Shown here piece after piece: positions 7,842 to 16,706 of a stretch of DNA of 64,000 nucleotides (its first letter is position 1; the number at the start of each line of letters is the position of its first letter). The notes beneath the pieces are model-generated. The model did not search any database. It had not been told where the DNA came from and saw only the letters and a program-made list of their open reading frames with translations. The position numbers and the translations under genes were made by a program. The DNA comes from Thalassospira tepidiphila MCCC 1A03514 (GTDB lineage Bacteria > Pseudomonadota > Alphaproteobacteria > Rhodospirillales > Thalassospiraceae), in contig NZ_JPVZ01000001.1 in the NCBI RefSeq assembly GCF_001662875.1, positions 434,001 through 498,000 on the forward strand, written 5' to 3'.

Positions 7842-9332
7842 TTAGCGCGCAAGCACCAGTGCCGCCTCTCGGGTCCGCCCGACACTGCCCGACACGATCG
7901 AGGACGCATCGCGAATAAAGTTCACGCTGCTTGCGAACTGCTCAACAGAGTTCGCCATGCTTTGCATGTTGCTTGAAACCTGCTGGGTCACAGCACTCTG
8001 TTCCTCGACGGCCGAGGAAATCGTGGTGACATTGTTCAGCACGTCTTCAACTTCCGTCCGAATTGATCCCAGCACGCCGGCGACTTCGCCAGCGATGTTC
8101 TGGACACCTTCGATCTCGCCAGTAATCTGTTCGGTGGCCTTGGCAACCTGATTGGCCAGGTTTTTGACTTCATTGGCGACAACCGCAAAGCCTTTGCCTG
8201 CTTCGCCAGCACGGGCGGATTCAATCGTCGCGTTCAGTGCCAGCAAATTGATCTGCCCTGCAATACCCTGAATGACATCAATGATGCTGCTCATCGCCGT
8301 AACGACTTCGCTCATTTTCTCAGTTGATGCGCCTGCGGCGATGGATTTTTCAAACACCTGATCGGTTGATGCGCGCGCCTCTGCCATACTACGAGAAATC
8401 TCGGCAATAGATGCAGCAAGCTCTTCAGCCGCGGCAGCAACTGTTTGCACATTCGAAGATGTTTCTTCACAGCTTGAATGCGCAACCGTTGAACGCTGTT
8501 CCAGCTCACCCAGGCTCTGGTCAATGTCGCCAAAGTTGCTGTCGATCATCTGTTTCAGGTCTGTCAGAAGTTTGACCTGTTCTGTGATGTCGCTGGCATA
8601 TTTTACCACCTTGTACGGCACGCCGTCGGCATCAAAGATCGGGTTATAGGATGCCTCGATCCAGATTTCCTTGCCACCCTTGGCAAATCGTTTGAATTGC
8701 TGCGAGGTAAAGTTACCTTTGGCGAGTTCGCGCCAGAAATCGACGTAGTCACGGCTATTTGCATAATCAGGATCAACAAACATGCGATGATGTTTGCCGA
8801 CAATTTCCGAAAGCTGATAGCCCATCACCGACAGGAAGTTGTCATTGGCATCAAGGATATTACCGTTCAGGTCAAACTCAATCACAGCCTGACTGCGATT
8901 AATCGCATTCACCTTGCCTTCGAAATCGGCCATGGTTTCCTGACGCTTGGTGATGTCAGATGCAAATTTCACAATCTTGGTAACATTGCCCTTGCTGTCG
9001 CGCACCGGGTTATAGGTTGCCTCGATCCAGACACGTCGGCCGGTTTTGGTAATGCGCGGGAATGCGGCACTTTTGAAGAAACCCTTGCGCAAATCAGACC
9101 AAAAGGCGTCGTAATCCGGACTTTTGCGAATTTCCTCGGGCACGAACATTGCGTGATGCTTGCCAACGATCTCGGAAAGCTCATAACCCATAACATCAAG
9201 GAAATTCTTGTTCGCACGCAGGATCTTGCCCTGCAGATCAAATTCAATGACCGCAAGTGATTGCTCAAGCGCACCCAAAGTCATGGCAGCACTCTGGGAA
9301 CCGGAACGTTTGAAAATACTGAAAAAGCCCAT
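7842..9332 (-). CDS. Cytoplasmic PAS-PAS methyl-accepting chemotaxis protein (BdlA-like architecture)
   Basis: About 496 residues with no membrane span: two PAS domains (about 20-125 and 140-245) followed by a complete MCP signalling domain. The tip reads [20 protein letters not shown], then [13 protein letters not shown], the CheA/CheW-binding signature. This PAS-PAS-MCP layout is that of Pseudomonas BdlA (biofilm dispersal) and aerotaxis-type sensors; PAS domains of this kind often hold haem or FAD but the cofactor cannot be read here. ATG 9332 ([11 protein letters not shown]) has GGAGACAG at proper spacing; the frame runs on to 9392. No C-terminal CheR pentapeptide is seen; the protein ends [13 protein letters not shown], as in its degenerate paralogue. 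Confidence 0.9.
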   Translation of the reverse strand: MGFFSIFKRSGSQSAAMTLGALEQSLAVIEFDLQGKILRANKNFLDVMGYELSEIVGKHHAMFVPEEIRKSPDYDAFWSDLRKGFFKSAAFPRITKTGRRVWIEATYNPVRDSKGNVTKIVKFASDITKRQETMADFEGKVNAINRSQAVIEFDLNGNILDANDNFLSVMGYQLSEIVGKHHRMFVDPDYANSRDYVDFWRELAKGNFTSQQFKRFAKGGKEIWIEASYNPIFDADGVPYKVVKYASDITEQVKLLTDLKQMIDSNFGDIDQSLGELEQRSTVAHSSCEETSSNVQTVAAAAEELAASIAEISRSMAEARASTDQVFEKSIAAGASTEKMSEVVTAMSSIIDVIQGIAGQINLLALNATIESARAGEAGKGFAVVANEVKNLANQVAKATEQITGEIEGVQNIAGEVAGVLGSIRTEVEDVLNNVTTISSAVEEQSAVTQQVSSNMQSMANSVEQFASSVNFIRDASSIVSGSVGRTREAALVLAR

Positions 9333-9426
9333 TTCTGTCTCCATTGACACCGCACCAGGACATCGAACAAGTTTCCAAACCTGACGCTTCATGAGCTCAA
9401 ATTACGCGACTGCGAAAATTCCAAAC

Positions 9427-9480
9427 ATCCCCATTTGGGGAGGCATATATACCTACGTATACAACCAAGTATAAATACCG
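9427..9480 (-). promoter_or_regulatory. Shared upstream element of the PAS receptor genes, copy 2
   Basis: The block CCTCCCCAAATGGGGAT (9427-9443) repeats the sequence at 7697-7714, followed on its upstream side by a TATAC-rich AT tract. It lies about 95-110 bases before the start at 9332. Probably a common operator or alternative-sigma promoter region. Confidence 0.6.
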
Positions 9481-9494
9481 GATTTCGCCAAAAC

Positions 9495-9525
9495 AAAAAA
9501 GGCAGCACCCGACGGATGCTGCCTT
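9495..9525 (-). terminator. Terminator of the ferredoxin-NADP reductase gene
   Basis: AAGGCAGCA and TGCTGCCTT form a perfect 9-base stem; on the minus strand it is followed by six T residues. It lies 32 bases past the stop codon. Confidence 0.85.
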
Positions 9526-9556
9526 CTGATCTCGCGGCCAAAATGTGGCCAGCTAC

Positions 9557-10333
9557 TTATTTCTCGACGAACGCCTTTTCGATGACGAAGTGGCCCGGTT
9601 CGTTCATGTTGCCTTCCTTGCCACCCCACTCAAGAAGCATCTTGCGGGTGTCGGCAATCATCTGCGGGTTGCCGCACAGCATGAAACGATCATTCTCAAG
9701 TGTCGGCTTTTCCAGACCAAGGTCGTCATAAAGCTTGCCCGATTCCATCAGTTCGGTGATACGACCCTGATGCTTGAACTCTTCGCGGGTCACGGTCGGA
9801 TAATACAGAAGCTTGTTCTGAACATCTTCACCGAAGAATTCGTTGTTTGGCAGTTCGCTGTGAATGAATTCCTGATAGGCCAGCTCGCGGACTTCGCGGC
9901 AACCATGCACCAGGATCACCTTCTCATAGCGCTCATAGGTCTCGTAATCGCGGATTACGCTCATGAACGGTGCGAGGCCCGTACCGGTCGACAACAGCCA
10001 CAGGTTCTTGCCCGGCAAAAGGTTGTCATGGATCAGGGTTCCGGTGGGTTTACGCCCAACCAGGATCTTGTCGCCAACCTTGATGTGCTGCAAACGTGAT
10101 GTCAGCGGACCGTTCGGCACCTTGATCGAGAAGAATTCAAGTTCTTCATCATAATTCGCACTGACCATCGAATAGGCGCGCAAAAGCGGCTTGCCATCAA
10201 CTTCGAGGCCGATCATGGCGAACTGACCATTGATGAATCGGAAGCCCGGATCACGGGTGGTCTTGAACGTGAAGAGAGTGTCAGTCCAGTGGTGGACATA
10301 GGTGACGGTTTCTTCGTTTAAATTGCTGGCCAT
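9557..10333 (-). CDS. fpr: Ferredoxin--NADP(+) reductase
   Basis: Flavoprotein that exchanges electrons between NADPH and ferredoxin or flavodoxin in the cytoplasm, often tied to oxidative-stress defence. The 258-residue protein has the FAD-binding LLRAYSMVSANYDEELEFFS (RxYS motif), LTSRLQHIKVGDKILVGRKPTGTL, the NADP-binding STGTGLAPFMSVIRDYE and ILVHGCREVRELAYQEF, and a bacterial-type C-terminus VIEKAFVEK. Length and order fit the bacterial subclass I enzymes. It has its own terminator and a long AT-rich upstream region shared with the divergent nitroreductase gene. Confidence 0.95.
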   Translation of the reverse strand: MASNLNEETVTYVHHWTDTLFTFKTTRDPGFRFINGQFAMIGLEVDGKPLLRAYSMVSANYDEELEFFSIKVPNGPLTSRLQHIKVGDKILVGRKPTGTLIHDNLLPGKNLWLLSTGTGLAPFMSVIRDYETYERYEKVILVHGCREVRELAYQEFIHSELPNNEFFGEDVQNKLLYYPTVTREEFKHQGRITELMESGKLYDDLGLEKPTLENDRFMLCGNPQMIADTRKMLLEWGGKEGNMNEPGHFVIEKAFVEK

Positions 10334-10766
10334 AACGCTACATCAATCCGTTTCGTCTGTCTGAGTGTGGAACCGCGGCGGGAAACACGGAGTATATATC
10401 CCGGCACGCATTCCATGCCAAGTTGCCGCGATTTAACATCAATCAAGCGTATATCGCAAGCAAACAATCAAAATTTATTGTCATTTTGTGTGAATTACAT
10501 AATTTTATGTATATTTAGTGTGAAATACCATTTTGCGATCCACCCACCCCTGGAACGAATTGGTTTCACGCCAAACAATCTCTGTGCGGTTTGATAAGCC
10601 CGCCTGCCACTTGATGCAATGACACATCGCAATGAATGCGGGCGATGTTGGTGGGTAATTGCTCGTCACTCACGTCTGTGTGTCTATTGGCGTTTGGCCT
10701 TGTCGCATAGGTCAACGCTTCATAAGATCAGGCTTTACCCATAAACAAAAACAATCAGGAAGCTCC
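10334..10766. promoter_or_regulatory. 433-base divergent regulatory region between fpr and the nitroreductase gene
   Basis: No gene is supported here. The middle is AT-rich and structured: a direct repeat GTGTGAATTAC (10488-10498) and GTGTGAAATAC (10518-10528) spaced 30 bases, with a perfect inverted repeat TACATAA-TT-TTATGTA (10496-10511) between and overlapping them. This looks like a protein-binding array near one of the two promoters. Confidence 0.45.
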
Positions 10767-11462
10767 ATGTCGTCGAGAAAGCCTCTGACCACAGATTTCA
10801 TTCCCATTCCGCTGCCCGACTATCGCGAATATGACGTGGAAGAAATGCGCACCCGCGCGCAAGAATTTTACGACGACATCAAAACCCGCCATACCGTGCG
10901 CGATTTCTCTGACCGCCCGGTGCCGCGCGACATTATTGAAACTTGCATCCGTGCTGCGGGCACCGCACCAAACGGCGCAAACCATCAACCGTGGCATTTC
11001 TCGGTAATCGGCGATCAGGCGATGAAACGCAAAATCCGCCTGGCGGCAGAGGAAGAAGAACGCGCGTTCTATGAAGGCCGTGCTGGCGAAGAATGGCTCG
11101 ATGCCCTCAAACCGTTGGGCACAGATGACGCCAAACCCTTTCTGGAAACTGCCCCGTGGCTGATCTGCATTTTCGGTGAACGCAAAAGCACATCAGCCGA
11201 CGGCAAACTTCGCAAAAACTATTACGTACCGGAATCGGTCTCCATCGCCACGGGCTTCCTGATTGCCGCCCTGCACCGCGCTGGCCTTGCCACCCTGACC
11301 CACACGCCAAACCCGATGAGCTTCCTGACCGACATTTGCGGACGCCAGGACCACAACAAGCCCTACATCCTGCTGGTCACCGGCTACCCGGCGGCGGATG
11401 CCACCATCCCGGCCCACGCGACCGAGAAAAAGGACCTCTCGGAAATTGCGACCTTCTTTTGA
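10767..11462 (+). CDS. Nitroreductase family flavoprotein (iodotyrosine-deiodinase-like)
   Basis: 231 residues of the FMN-dependent nitroreductase fold. Visible are [19 protein letters not shown] (FMN phosphate-binding Arg region), [19 protein letters not shown], the family's Asn-Gln-Pro-Trp motif, and the C-terminal [13 protein letters not shown] and [15 protein letters not shown]. The helical insertion [20 protein letters not shown] and the THTP motif resemble the BluB/iodotyrosine-deiodinase subgroup more than NfsB-type reductases. The substrate cannot be told. ATG 10767 is chosen (AGGAAGCTCC upstream); an open frame extends to 10659 but the added residues do not look like the family. Confidence 0.85.
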   Translation: MSSRKPLTTDFIPIPLPDYREYDVEEMRTRAQEFYDDIKTRHTVRDFSDRPVPRDIIETCIRAAGTAPNGANHQPWHFSVIGDQAMKRKIRLAAEEEERAFYEGRAGEEWLDALKPLGTDDAKPFLETAPWLICIFGERKSTSADGKLRKNYYVPESVSIATGFLIAALHRAGLATLTHTPNPMSFLTDICGRQDHNKPYILLVTGYPAADATIPAHATEKKDLSEIATFF

Positions 11463-11483
11463 TAACCTGCACCGCTGAAACAA

Positions 11484-11514
11484 AAAAGCCCCGCCGTTCA
11501 ATGGCGGGGCTTTT
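11484..11514. terminator. Bidirectional terminator between the nitroreductase and sensor kinase genes
   Basis: AAAAGCCCCGCC and GGCGGGGCTTTT form a perfect 12-base stem with a 7-base loop, with A/T runs on both sides. It serves both convergent genes. Confidence 0.9.
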
Positions 11515-11533
11515 GCAATTTAATGTGCAGACC

Positions 11534-12868
11534 TTAATGCCCGATTGGCAGAACCAACCGCACACGAAGCCCACCGCCCGGCGCATCTTCAAGCAAGACC
11601 TCGCCACCGTGACCACGTGCGGAATCACGTGCGATGGTCATGCCAAGACCGACGCCGCCGGTCGCCTGATTGCGGGACTCTTCAAGACGGTAAAACGGCT
11701 TGAAGACCTCTTCGCGTTTGTCGGCGGGAATGCCGGGACCATCATCGTCAAAGACAATCTCGTAATCCTGTCCCCGACGACCAGCACGCACTGACAGGTT
11801 TGTCGCATACCGCCCGGCATTGGACATGATGTTTGCAATACAACGTTTCATGGATTGCGGGCGCAGTTCCATCTCTAGGCTGTCTTCGATATGAAGATCA
11901 ATCTGCTGGCCGTCACGTAATGCCTCGCCAACCTGATCGGTCAGGAGCTTGCCAATATCGGTCAGAACTGCCTTTTCGCCCTCTTCACCGCGTGCAAAGG
12001 CCAGATAGGCATCGACCATGCGCTCCATGTCGATGACATCCTGTTTCAGGGCATCAACACCGGGCGAGCTTTGCTGCATGGCAAGTTCAAGCTTCATGCG
12101 GGTCAAGGGCGTGCGCAAATCATGCGACACGCCGGCAAGCAAGGCTGTTCGTTGCGACAAATGCCGCCCGATGCGATCACGCATCGACATAAACGATGTC
12201 GCCGCCATACGCACCTCGGCGGCCCCTTCGGGTTTGAAGTTTTCAACATCAACACCGCGCCCGAACTGATCGGCGGCCTTGGCCAGACGTCGGATCGGAC
12301 GAACCTGATTGCGCATGAAGATCACCGCCACCCCATACAGGATCAAGGCTGACCCCGCGATCCACATAAAGAAGATATAGGTGGTCGAGTTATACAGGCG
12401 CTTGCGTGGGGCGATGATCGACATCACCCCGTCTTTTAGCTGTACGCGGATTTCAAGTTTGCGGTCATCAAGGTCAAGGTCAAAGAAGAACGGTCGCTGC
12501 AGGCGTTCATCCAGGGCGACATACAATTCCTCGGACACCAATCCAAACGGCGGTTCAGTAATCTGACGTTCAAGGATCGCGTCACGCTCGAAAAAAAGGT
12601 CGAGCTCCATGCGTGCGCGTGCCGTGTTCTGAATCCACTCGTAATGTTCCGGATCAGGATACTGGCCCAGATAGTCGATCACGAAAACAACATCCCCGGC
12701 AAGCCCCCGGCTCAGTTGGCGGGCAACCGTGTCCCAGTGCCGTTCAAAGAAGATCAGCACGGTCACGATCTGCAACAGCAGCATCGGCGTCATCAGGATC
12801 AGAAGCGACCGGCCCAAAAGCCCCGTCGGCATCAATGACTTGATCCGTCCGTTCTGTTCGCTACCCAC
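11534..12868 (-). CDS. EnvZ-type sensor histidine kinase
   Basis: 444-residue inner-membrane kinase. TM1 is about residues 20-41 (LLILMTPMLLLQIVTVLIFF), a periplasmic domain of about 120 residues follows, TM2 is about 163-185, then HAMP (RPIRRLAKAADQFGRG). The dimerisation helix has the phosphoacceptor H249 in AGVSHDLRTPLTRMKLEL, and the ATPase domain has NIMSNAGRYA, DDGPGIP and GGVGLGMTIA. It lies 45 bases downstream of the OmpR-type regulator gene, so the two form one transcript. The start shown is GTG 12868; ATG 12832 is possible. The signal is unknown; homology to osmotic or envelope-stress EnvZ is only general. Confidence 0.9.
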   Translation of the reverse strand: MGSEQNGRIKSLMPTGLLGRSLLILMTPMLLLQIVTVLIFFERHWDTVARQLSRGLAGDVVFVIDYLGQYPDPEHYEWIQNTARARMELDLFFERDAILERQITEPPFGLVSEELYVALDERLQRPFFFDLDLDDRKLEIRVQLKDGVMSIIAPRKRLYNSTTYIFFMWIAGSALILYGVAVIFMRNQVRPIRRLAKAADQFGRGVDVENFKPEGAAEVRMAATSFMSMRDRIGRHLSQRTALLAGVSHDLRTPLTRMKLELAMQQSSPGVDALKQDVIDMERMVDAYLAFARGEEGEKAVLTDIGKLLTDQVGEALRDGQQIDLHIEDSLEMELRPQSMKRCIANIMSNAGRYATNLSVRAGRRGQDYEIVFDDDGPGIPADKREEVFKPFYRLEESRNQATGGVGLGMTIARDSARGHGGEVLLEDAPGGGLRVRLVLPIGH

Positions 12869-12913
12869 GCTGCTTATCCCTGTCCGTTTTCATGGTCGCT
12901 CATTTTGCGTTCC

Positions 12914-13642
12914 TCAATCCGTATACAGGACATAGCCCTGACCACGTACTGTCTGCAAGTATCTTGGTTGCTTGGGGTCGTCTTCGAATTTGCGCCTAAG
13001 GCGGGTGACCTGCACATCAATGCTACGCGACGCGCTAGGATCAATGGCATTGCCGCTGATCATTCCCTGAAGTTGCTCGCGTGATGTGGTCTGCCCGCGT
13101 CGTTTGACAAGCGCTGCTAGTAAGGCCTGCTCCGCCGTCGTCAGATAGATATGCTCGTCCCCACGTTGCAGGATCATGCGTGTCATATCAAACCGGAACG
13201 CGCCAAAGGATGCCGTGTTGTCAGATGGATCTGGCGATCCTGGGTTTTCCGGTTCGGGCAATTCGCCATAGCGCCGCAGGATTGCCTCGATACGAAGCAC
13301 CAGTTCGCGCGGCTCAAACGGTTTGGCCAGATAGTCATCCACCCCGGCTTCAAGACCTGCGATGCGGTCTTCTGTCTCCGACAGTGCGGTAAGCAGAAGG
13401 ATCGGAACCTTTGATCCGCTTTCGCGCAGGCTGCGCGCCAGATCAACGCCCTTTTCGCCGGGCATCAGAACGTCCAGCACGATCAGATCAAACTGCAATC
13501 CCGCAAGGCTGGCACGCGCAGTCGCAGCATCTCGTGCGGCAGATACGTTAAAGCCGTTCTCACCCAGATAGCGGGTAAGAAGGTCACGCAAACGGTCATC
13601 ATCATCGACCACAAGAACATGTGGCTGATCAGCACCGGTCAT
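12914..13642 (-). CDS. OmpR-type response regulator
   Basis: 242 residues: receiver domain with acidic VVDDDDRLRD, phosphoacceptor D57 in LIVLDVLMPGEKG and the conserved Lys in DDYLAKPFEPREL, then a winged-helix domain (LTTAEQALLAALVKRRGQTTSREQL; SIDVQVTRLRRKFEDDPKQPRYLQTVRGQGYVL). The linker holds an unusual acidic stretch PEPENPGSPDPSDNTA. It is transcribed with the EnvZ-type kinase just downstream and follows the MarR gene by about 104 bases. It should bind DNA as a phosphorylated dimer; its regulon cannot be read from this window. Confidence 0.93.
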   Translation of the reverse strand: MTGADQPHVLVVDDDDRLRDLLTRYLGENGFNVSAARDAATARASLAGLQFDLIVLDVLMPGEKGVDLARSLRESGSKVPILLLTALSETEDRIAGLEAGVDDYLAKPFEPRELVLRIEAILRRYGELPEPENPGSPDPSDNTASFGAFRFDMTRMILQRGDEHIYLTTAEQALLAALVKRRGQTTSREQLQGMISGNAIDPSASRSIDVQVTRLRRKFEDDPKQPRYLQTVRGQGYVLYTD

Positions 13643-13746
13643 CGGATTTCCCTGGGTTCAGGATCGCTGGAGAACAATTTGGTCGCAAAGTCTTTCAAAA
13701 GCGTAAGCATGACGACGTCAAAATTATGACAGATCTGACATCCGCC

Positions 13747-14262
13747 TCATCCGGCACGGCGGCGCAGGCCACCGGGGCCGTCATCCTCGAACCGTTTGCG
13801 GTCCTTTTCATCCATCATGCCCATCATAACCTTGCGGAACCCCTCAACCGATTCTGCCCCGGCCTCGCGATAGGCCGCGGCAATCAGGGCGCGCTGCTGT
13901 TCGGTCAGTTCGCGTTCAAGCGCCTCGCCCTTTTCAGTCAGGGTCAGCAAACGCTGGCGCCGGTCCTGCACACCGGTCTTTTGTTCGATGAAACCTTCGC
14001 GCACCAATTGACCCAGCACGCGCGACAAGGACTGCTTGGTGATCTTGAGAATCGACAACAGGTCACTGACCGTAATACCGGGGTTTCGGCTGACGAAATA
14101 GATGACCCGGTGGTGGGCGCGACCAAAATTATATTGCGCAAGCATCTGGTCCGCGACTTCGGTGAAATCACGGTAGGCATAGAACAGCAATTCAATGCCT
14201 TGTCTAAGCTCTTCTTCCCTCAGGAAAAGAGGATTGACCTTGCGTGTAGAGATATCTGCCAT
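13747..14262 (-). CDS. MarR family transcriptional regulator
   Basis: 171 residues of the MarR winged-helix family. The core reads VIYFVSRNPGITVSDLLSIL (helix-turn-helix) and KITKQSLSRVLGQLVREGFIEQKTGVQDRRQRLLTLTEKG, where DRRQ is the wing motif. It is close to the divergently placed ilvE; the 113-base gap holds a TGTCA/TGACA inverted repeat suited to autoregulation. The C-terminus FRKVMMGMMDEKDRKRFEDDG resembles regulators that respond to small aromatic acids, but the ligand is unknown. Confidence 0.88.
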   Translation of the reverse strand: MADISTRKVNPLFLREEELRQGIELLFYAYRDFTEVADQMLAQYNFGRAHHRVIYFVSRNPGITVSDLLSILKITKQSLSRVLGQLVREGFIEQKTGVQDRRQRLLTLTEKGEALERELTEQQRALIAAAYREAGAESVEGFRKVMMGMMDEKDRKRFEDDGPGGLRRRAG

Positions 14263-14274
14263 GCTTATCCGTTA

Positions 14275-14291
14275 TGTCAGTTATATTGACA
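14275..14291. promoter_or_regulatory. Candidate MarR operator between marR-type gene and ilvE
   Basis: TGTCA and TGACA are perfect arms around GTTATAT, 13 bases upstream of the MarR start. MarR proteins usually autoregulate from such short AT-centred palindromes; binding here is inferred. Confidence 0.45.
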
Positions 14292-14375
14292 CATTAATCT
14301 ATGAATGTTACCCCGACCAGACAAATAAGGACATAAAGTTACGTCCAGGAACGTTCTTGAAATGGAATTTGGCAA

Positions 14376-15272
14376 ATGACAGCTCCGACCTTTGATAACC
14401 GTGACGGTTATATCTGGTATAATGGTGAACTTAAACCATGGCGTGAAAGCACTTTGCATGTGCTGAGCCACGCTGTCCATTACGGGAGTGCGGTTTTTGA
14501 GGGCGAACGTTCCTATAACGGCAAGGTCTTCAAGCTGGCCGAGCATGGTGAACGCCTGATCAAGTCCGGCGAAATCCTGGACATGAAAATCCCCTATAGC
14601 GCCGCGGAACTCGATGACGCCGTCATCGAAACGCTGGCTGCGAACGACATTACCGATGGCTATATCCGCCGTATTGCCTGGCGCGGTAGCGAAATGATGG
14701 GCGTTTCGGCCCAGACCACGCGCATCAATGTCGCCATCGCCTGCTGGGAATGGCCAAGCTACTTCAAGCCGGAAGAACGCCTCAAAGGCATTCGCCTTGA
14801 TCTGTCGAAATGGGCCCGCCCGGCACCGAACACCGCACCGACCAATGCCAAGGCGGCCGGTCTTTACATGATCTGCACCCTGTCCAAGCACGAGGCAGAG
14901 CGCAAAGGTTATGCCGATGCCCTGATGCTTGATTACCGTGGTCAGGTTGCCGAGGCGACCGGTGCCAACGTGTTCTTTATCAAGGATGGTCAGATCCATA
15001 CGCCGAAGCCTGATTGCTTCCTGGATGGGATTACACGCCGCACTGTCATTGGCCTTGCCAAGGCGCGCGGCTATGAGGTGATTGAACGCGCGATCATGCC
15101 TGAGGAAATGGAAGGCTTTGAAGAATGCTTCCTGACTGGCACTGCGGCCGAGGTCACGCCAGTCGCGGAAATCGGGCAATATACCTTCACCCCGGGTCAG
15201 GTCTGCAAGACCATGATGGAAGACTATATGGCGCTGGTGCGCGGTGAAAATACGGCTGTTGCCGCTGAATGA
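14376..15272 (+). CDS. ilvE: Branched-chain amino acid aminotransferase
   Basis: IlvE transfers the amino group between glutamate and the keto acids of leucine, isoleucine and valine, using PLP, in the cytoplasm. The 298-residue protein has HAVHYGSAVFEGERSYNG near the N-terminus and the PLP lysine at K159 in PTNAKAAGLY, the same position as in E. coli IlvE. ALMLDYRGQVAEATGANVFF and LTGTAAEVTPV complete the fold IV signature. Length is standard. It is monocistronic with a strong terminator. Confidence 0.95.
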   Translation: MTAPTFDNRDGYIWYNGELKPWRESTLHVLSHAVHYGSAVFEGERSYNGKVFKLAEHGERLIKSGEILDMKIPYSAAELDDAVIETLAANDITDGYIRRIAWRGSEMMGVSAQTTRINVAIACWEWPSYFKPEERLKGIRLDLSKWARPAPNTAPTNAKAAGLYMICTLSKHEAERKGYADALMLDYRGQVAEATGANVFFIKDGQIHTPKPDCFLDGITRRTVIGLAKARGYEVIERAIMPEEMEGFEECFLTGTAAEVTPVAEIGQYTFTPGQVCKTMMEDYMALVRGENTAVAAE

Positions 15273-15314
15273 TTTTTTTGAATAATCAGGTCGATTATTC
15301 ACATTTTTTGAAAA

Positions 15315-15347
15315 ACACCCCGGATGTTTCACACCGGGGTGTTTTTT
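15315..15347 (+). terminator. ilvE terminator
   Basis: ACACCCCGG and CCGGGGTGT form a perfect 9-base stem with a 10-base loop, followed by TTTTTT. Strong intrinsic terminator. Confidence 0.9.
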
Positions 15348-15455
15348 ATTGAATTTTGTCGCATGACAAAATTTTACCCGGCAAAGGATGTAATCGGGTG
15401 TGCGCGTCCTCACATTGTGGCAATCACCACCAAAACATCGTGACCGGACCACCGC

Positions 15456-16409
15456 ATGAGCCCCCAGACTGGTGCCAACAGGCCAGCAGACAGAACCAGA
15501 ACCGGCATTCTCGTTGCCCTGATTGCAATGCTTTGCTCATTCGCCGATTTTGGCAGCATCAGCGCAAACGCCACAGAAACCATCGACATCCGCTTTCCGG
15601 TGCGCGAAAGCGAGTTTGATACGGTTTTTTCCTGCCAGAATGACAGCAATCCGGACTGCCGATCCTGCCTTGCCAATCGCCCCGACAGTGCGTCGCTGGT
15701 GATGTATTCCATCTTGCAGGAAGCTCTGAATGCCGGGGGGCTTGCCGCCCGGGTGCAGGTCGTGCCATCGCCCAATTCCGAACGCAGCCGCAAGATGGTC
15801 AGCGAAGGCTTTGCCGATATCAAATCGGACTGGGATTTTAATATCGATGCGGATCCTGAAGTCTTGAAATCACTGCCCATCCTGCGCCGAGGCGAGGTGG
15901 AGAAAGGCATTTACGTCAGTCAGGACACCTTCGCACTTAGCAGTGATACGCCGGTTTCCGATGTGCATCACATGAGTGCGGTGTCCATTCGCACCTGGCG
16001 ACTGGATTGGGAAGTGCTTGAAAGTCTGGCCCCTGCAAGCCTGACCAGTGCCGCCACCAAGCAGCAGATCTATGCGCTAATCAATGCCGGTCGGGCCGAC
16101 TTTACCTTGCTGGAATTTTCCAGCGGACCCGGCATGGTGCGCAGCAGTGACGGGATACGGTTATACCCGATGCCCGGCGTCAAGGTGGTCCTGCCCGCCA
16201 GCCAGCATTTCATGATTTCGCGTCATCTGCCGGATGCGGAAAAGATTGTTGCGGCGCTCAATACCGGGATCGATGCCCTGCACGCCAACGGGTTCATTCA
16301 TCAGTGCCTGACAAATAGCGGCATCATCAATGAACAGGTCCGCGACTGGCGCATCCTGAACCCGACGGAAGACCAGCTCGCGCACCATAAAACCGTCCCG
16401 TCAAACTAA
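15456..16409 (+). CDS. Secreted periplasmic binding protein-like protein
   Basis: 317 residues with a signal-peptide-like segment (GILVALIAMLCSFADFGSISANA, about residues 17-39) and a body resembling family 3 extracellular solute-binding proteins. ILQEALNAGGLAARVQVVPSPNSERSRKMVSEG and GFADIKSDWDFNI match the usual first lobe; GVKVVLPASQHFMISRHLPDAEKIVAALN matches the second-lobe return. An insertion near the mature N-terminus has three cysteines (SCQNDSNPDCRSCLANR), unlike typical family 3 proteins. No transporter genes adjoin it. A similar orphan lies at 27501. Ligand unknown; it may serve a sensor rather than a transporter. Confidence 0.7.
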   Translation: MSPQTGANRPADRTRTGILVALIAMLCSFADFGSISANATETIDIRFPVRESEFDTVFSCQNDSNPDCRSCLANRPDSASLVMYSILQEALNAGGLAARVQVVPSPNSERSRKMVSEGFADIKSDWDFNIDADPEVLKSLPILRRGEVEKGIYVSQDTFALSSDTPVSDVHHMSAVSIRTWRLDWEVLESLAPASLTSAATKQQIYALINAGRADFTLLEFSSGPGMVRSSDGIRLYPMPGVKVVLPASQHFMISRHLPDAEKIVAALNTGIDALHANGFIHQCLTNSGIINEQVRDWRILNPTEDQLAHHKTVPSN

Positions 16410-16452
16410 GCGCCCCCCCCACCCGGCAGCAAACACGCCGTATTTCTTTAAA

Positions 16453-16559
16453 GTATGAGGATTACAAGTCGCCTGTTTTTCAGACGGATACGCGGGATTG
16501 CCACCCTTTGCCCCGCCGCCAGACAGACCACTGACAAGGCAGAATATAAATCCTCATAC
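16453..16559. repeat. Long-range inverted repeat in the gap before the PfpI gene
   Basis: GTATGAGGATT (16453-16463) recurs as its exact complement AATCCTCATAC at 16549-16559, 85 bases apart, inside a 297-base gap (16410-16706) with no gene. It could pair in RNA or be two operators in opposite orientation. Confidence 0.45.
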
Positions 16560-16706
16560 AATTAAAAAAGCGCGTCAGAGGAAATTCGGTGTTTCACAGC
16601 ACTTTTGCGCCCGTGCCACAAAATGATCACATTGAAATCCGGAACGAAAAAACATCGCAGCCGTTGGTAAGGTGTAATGCCCGACACCAATGAAAGGAGC
16701 GACATT

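Noticed and set aside
14277-15452. 391-codon open frame antisense to ilvE
   Set aside because: It lies wholly opposite a clearly recognisable ilvE with all motifs; its translation has no recognisable domain.
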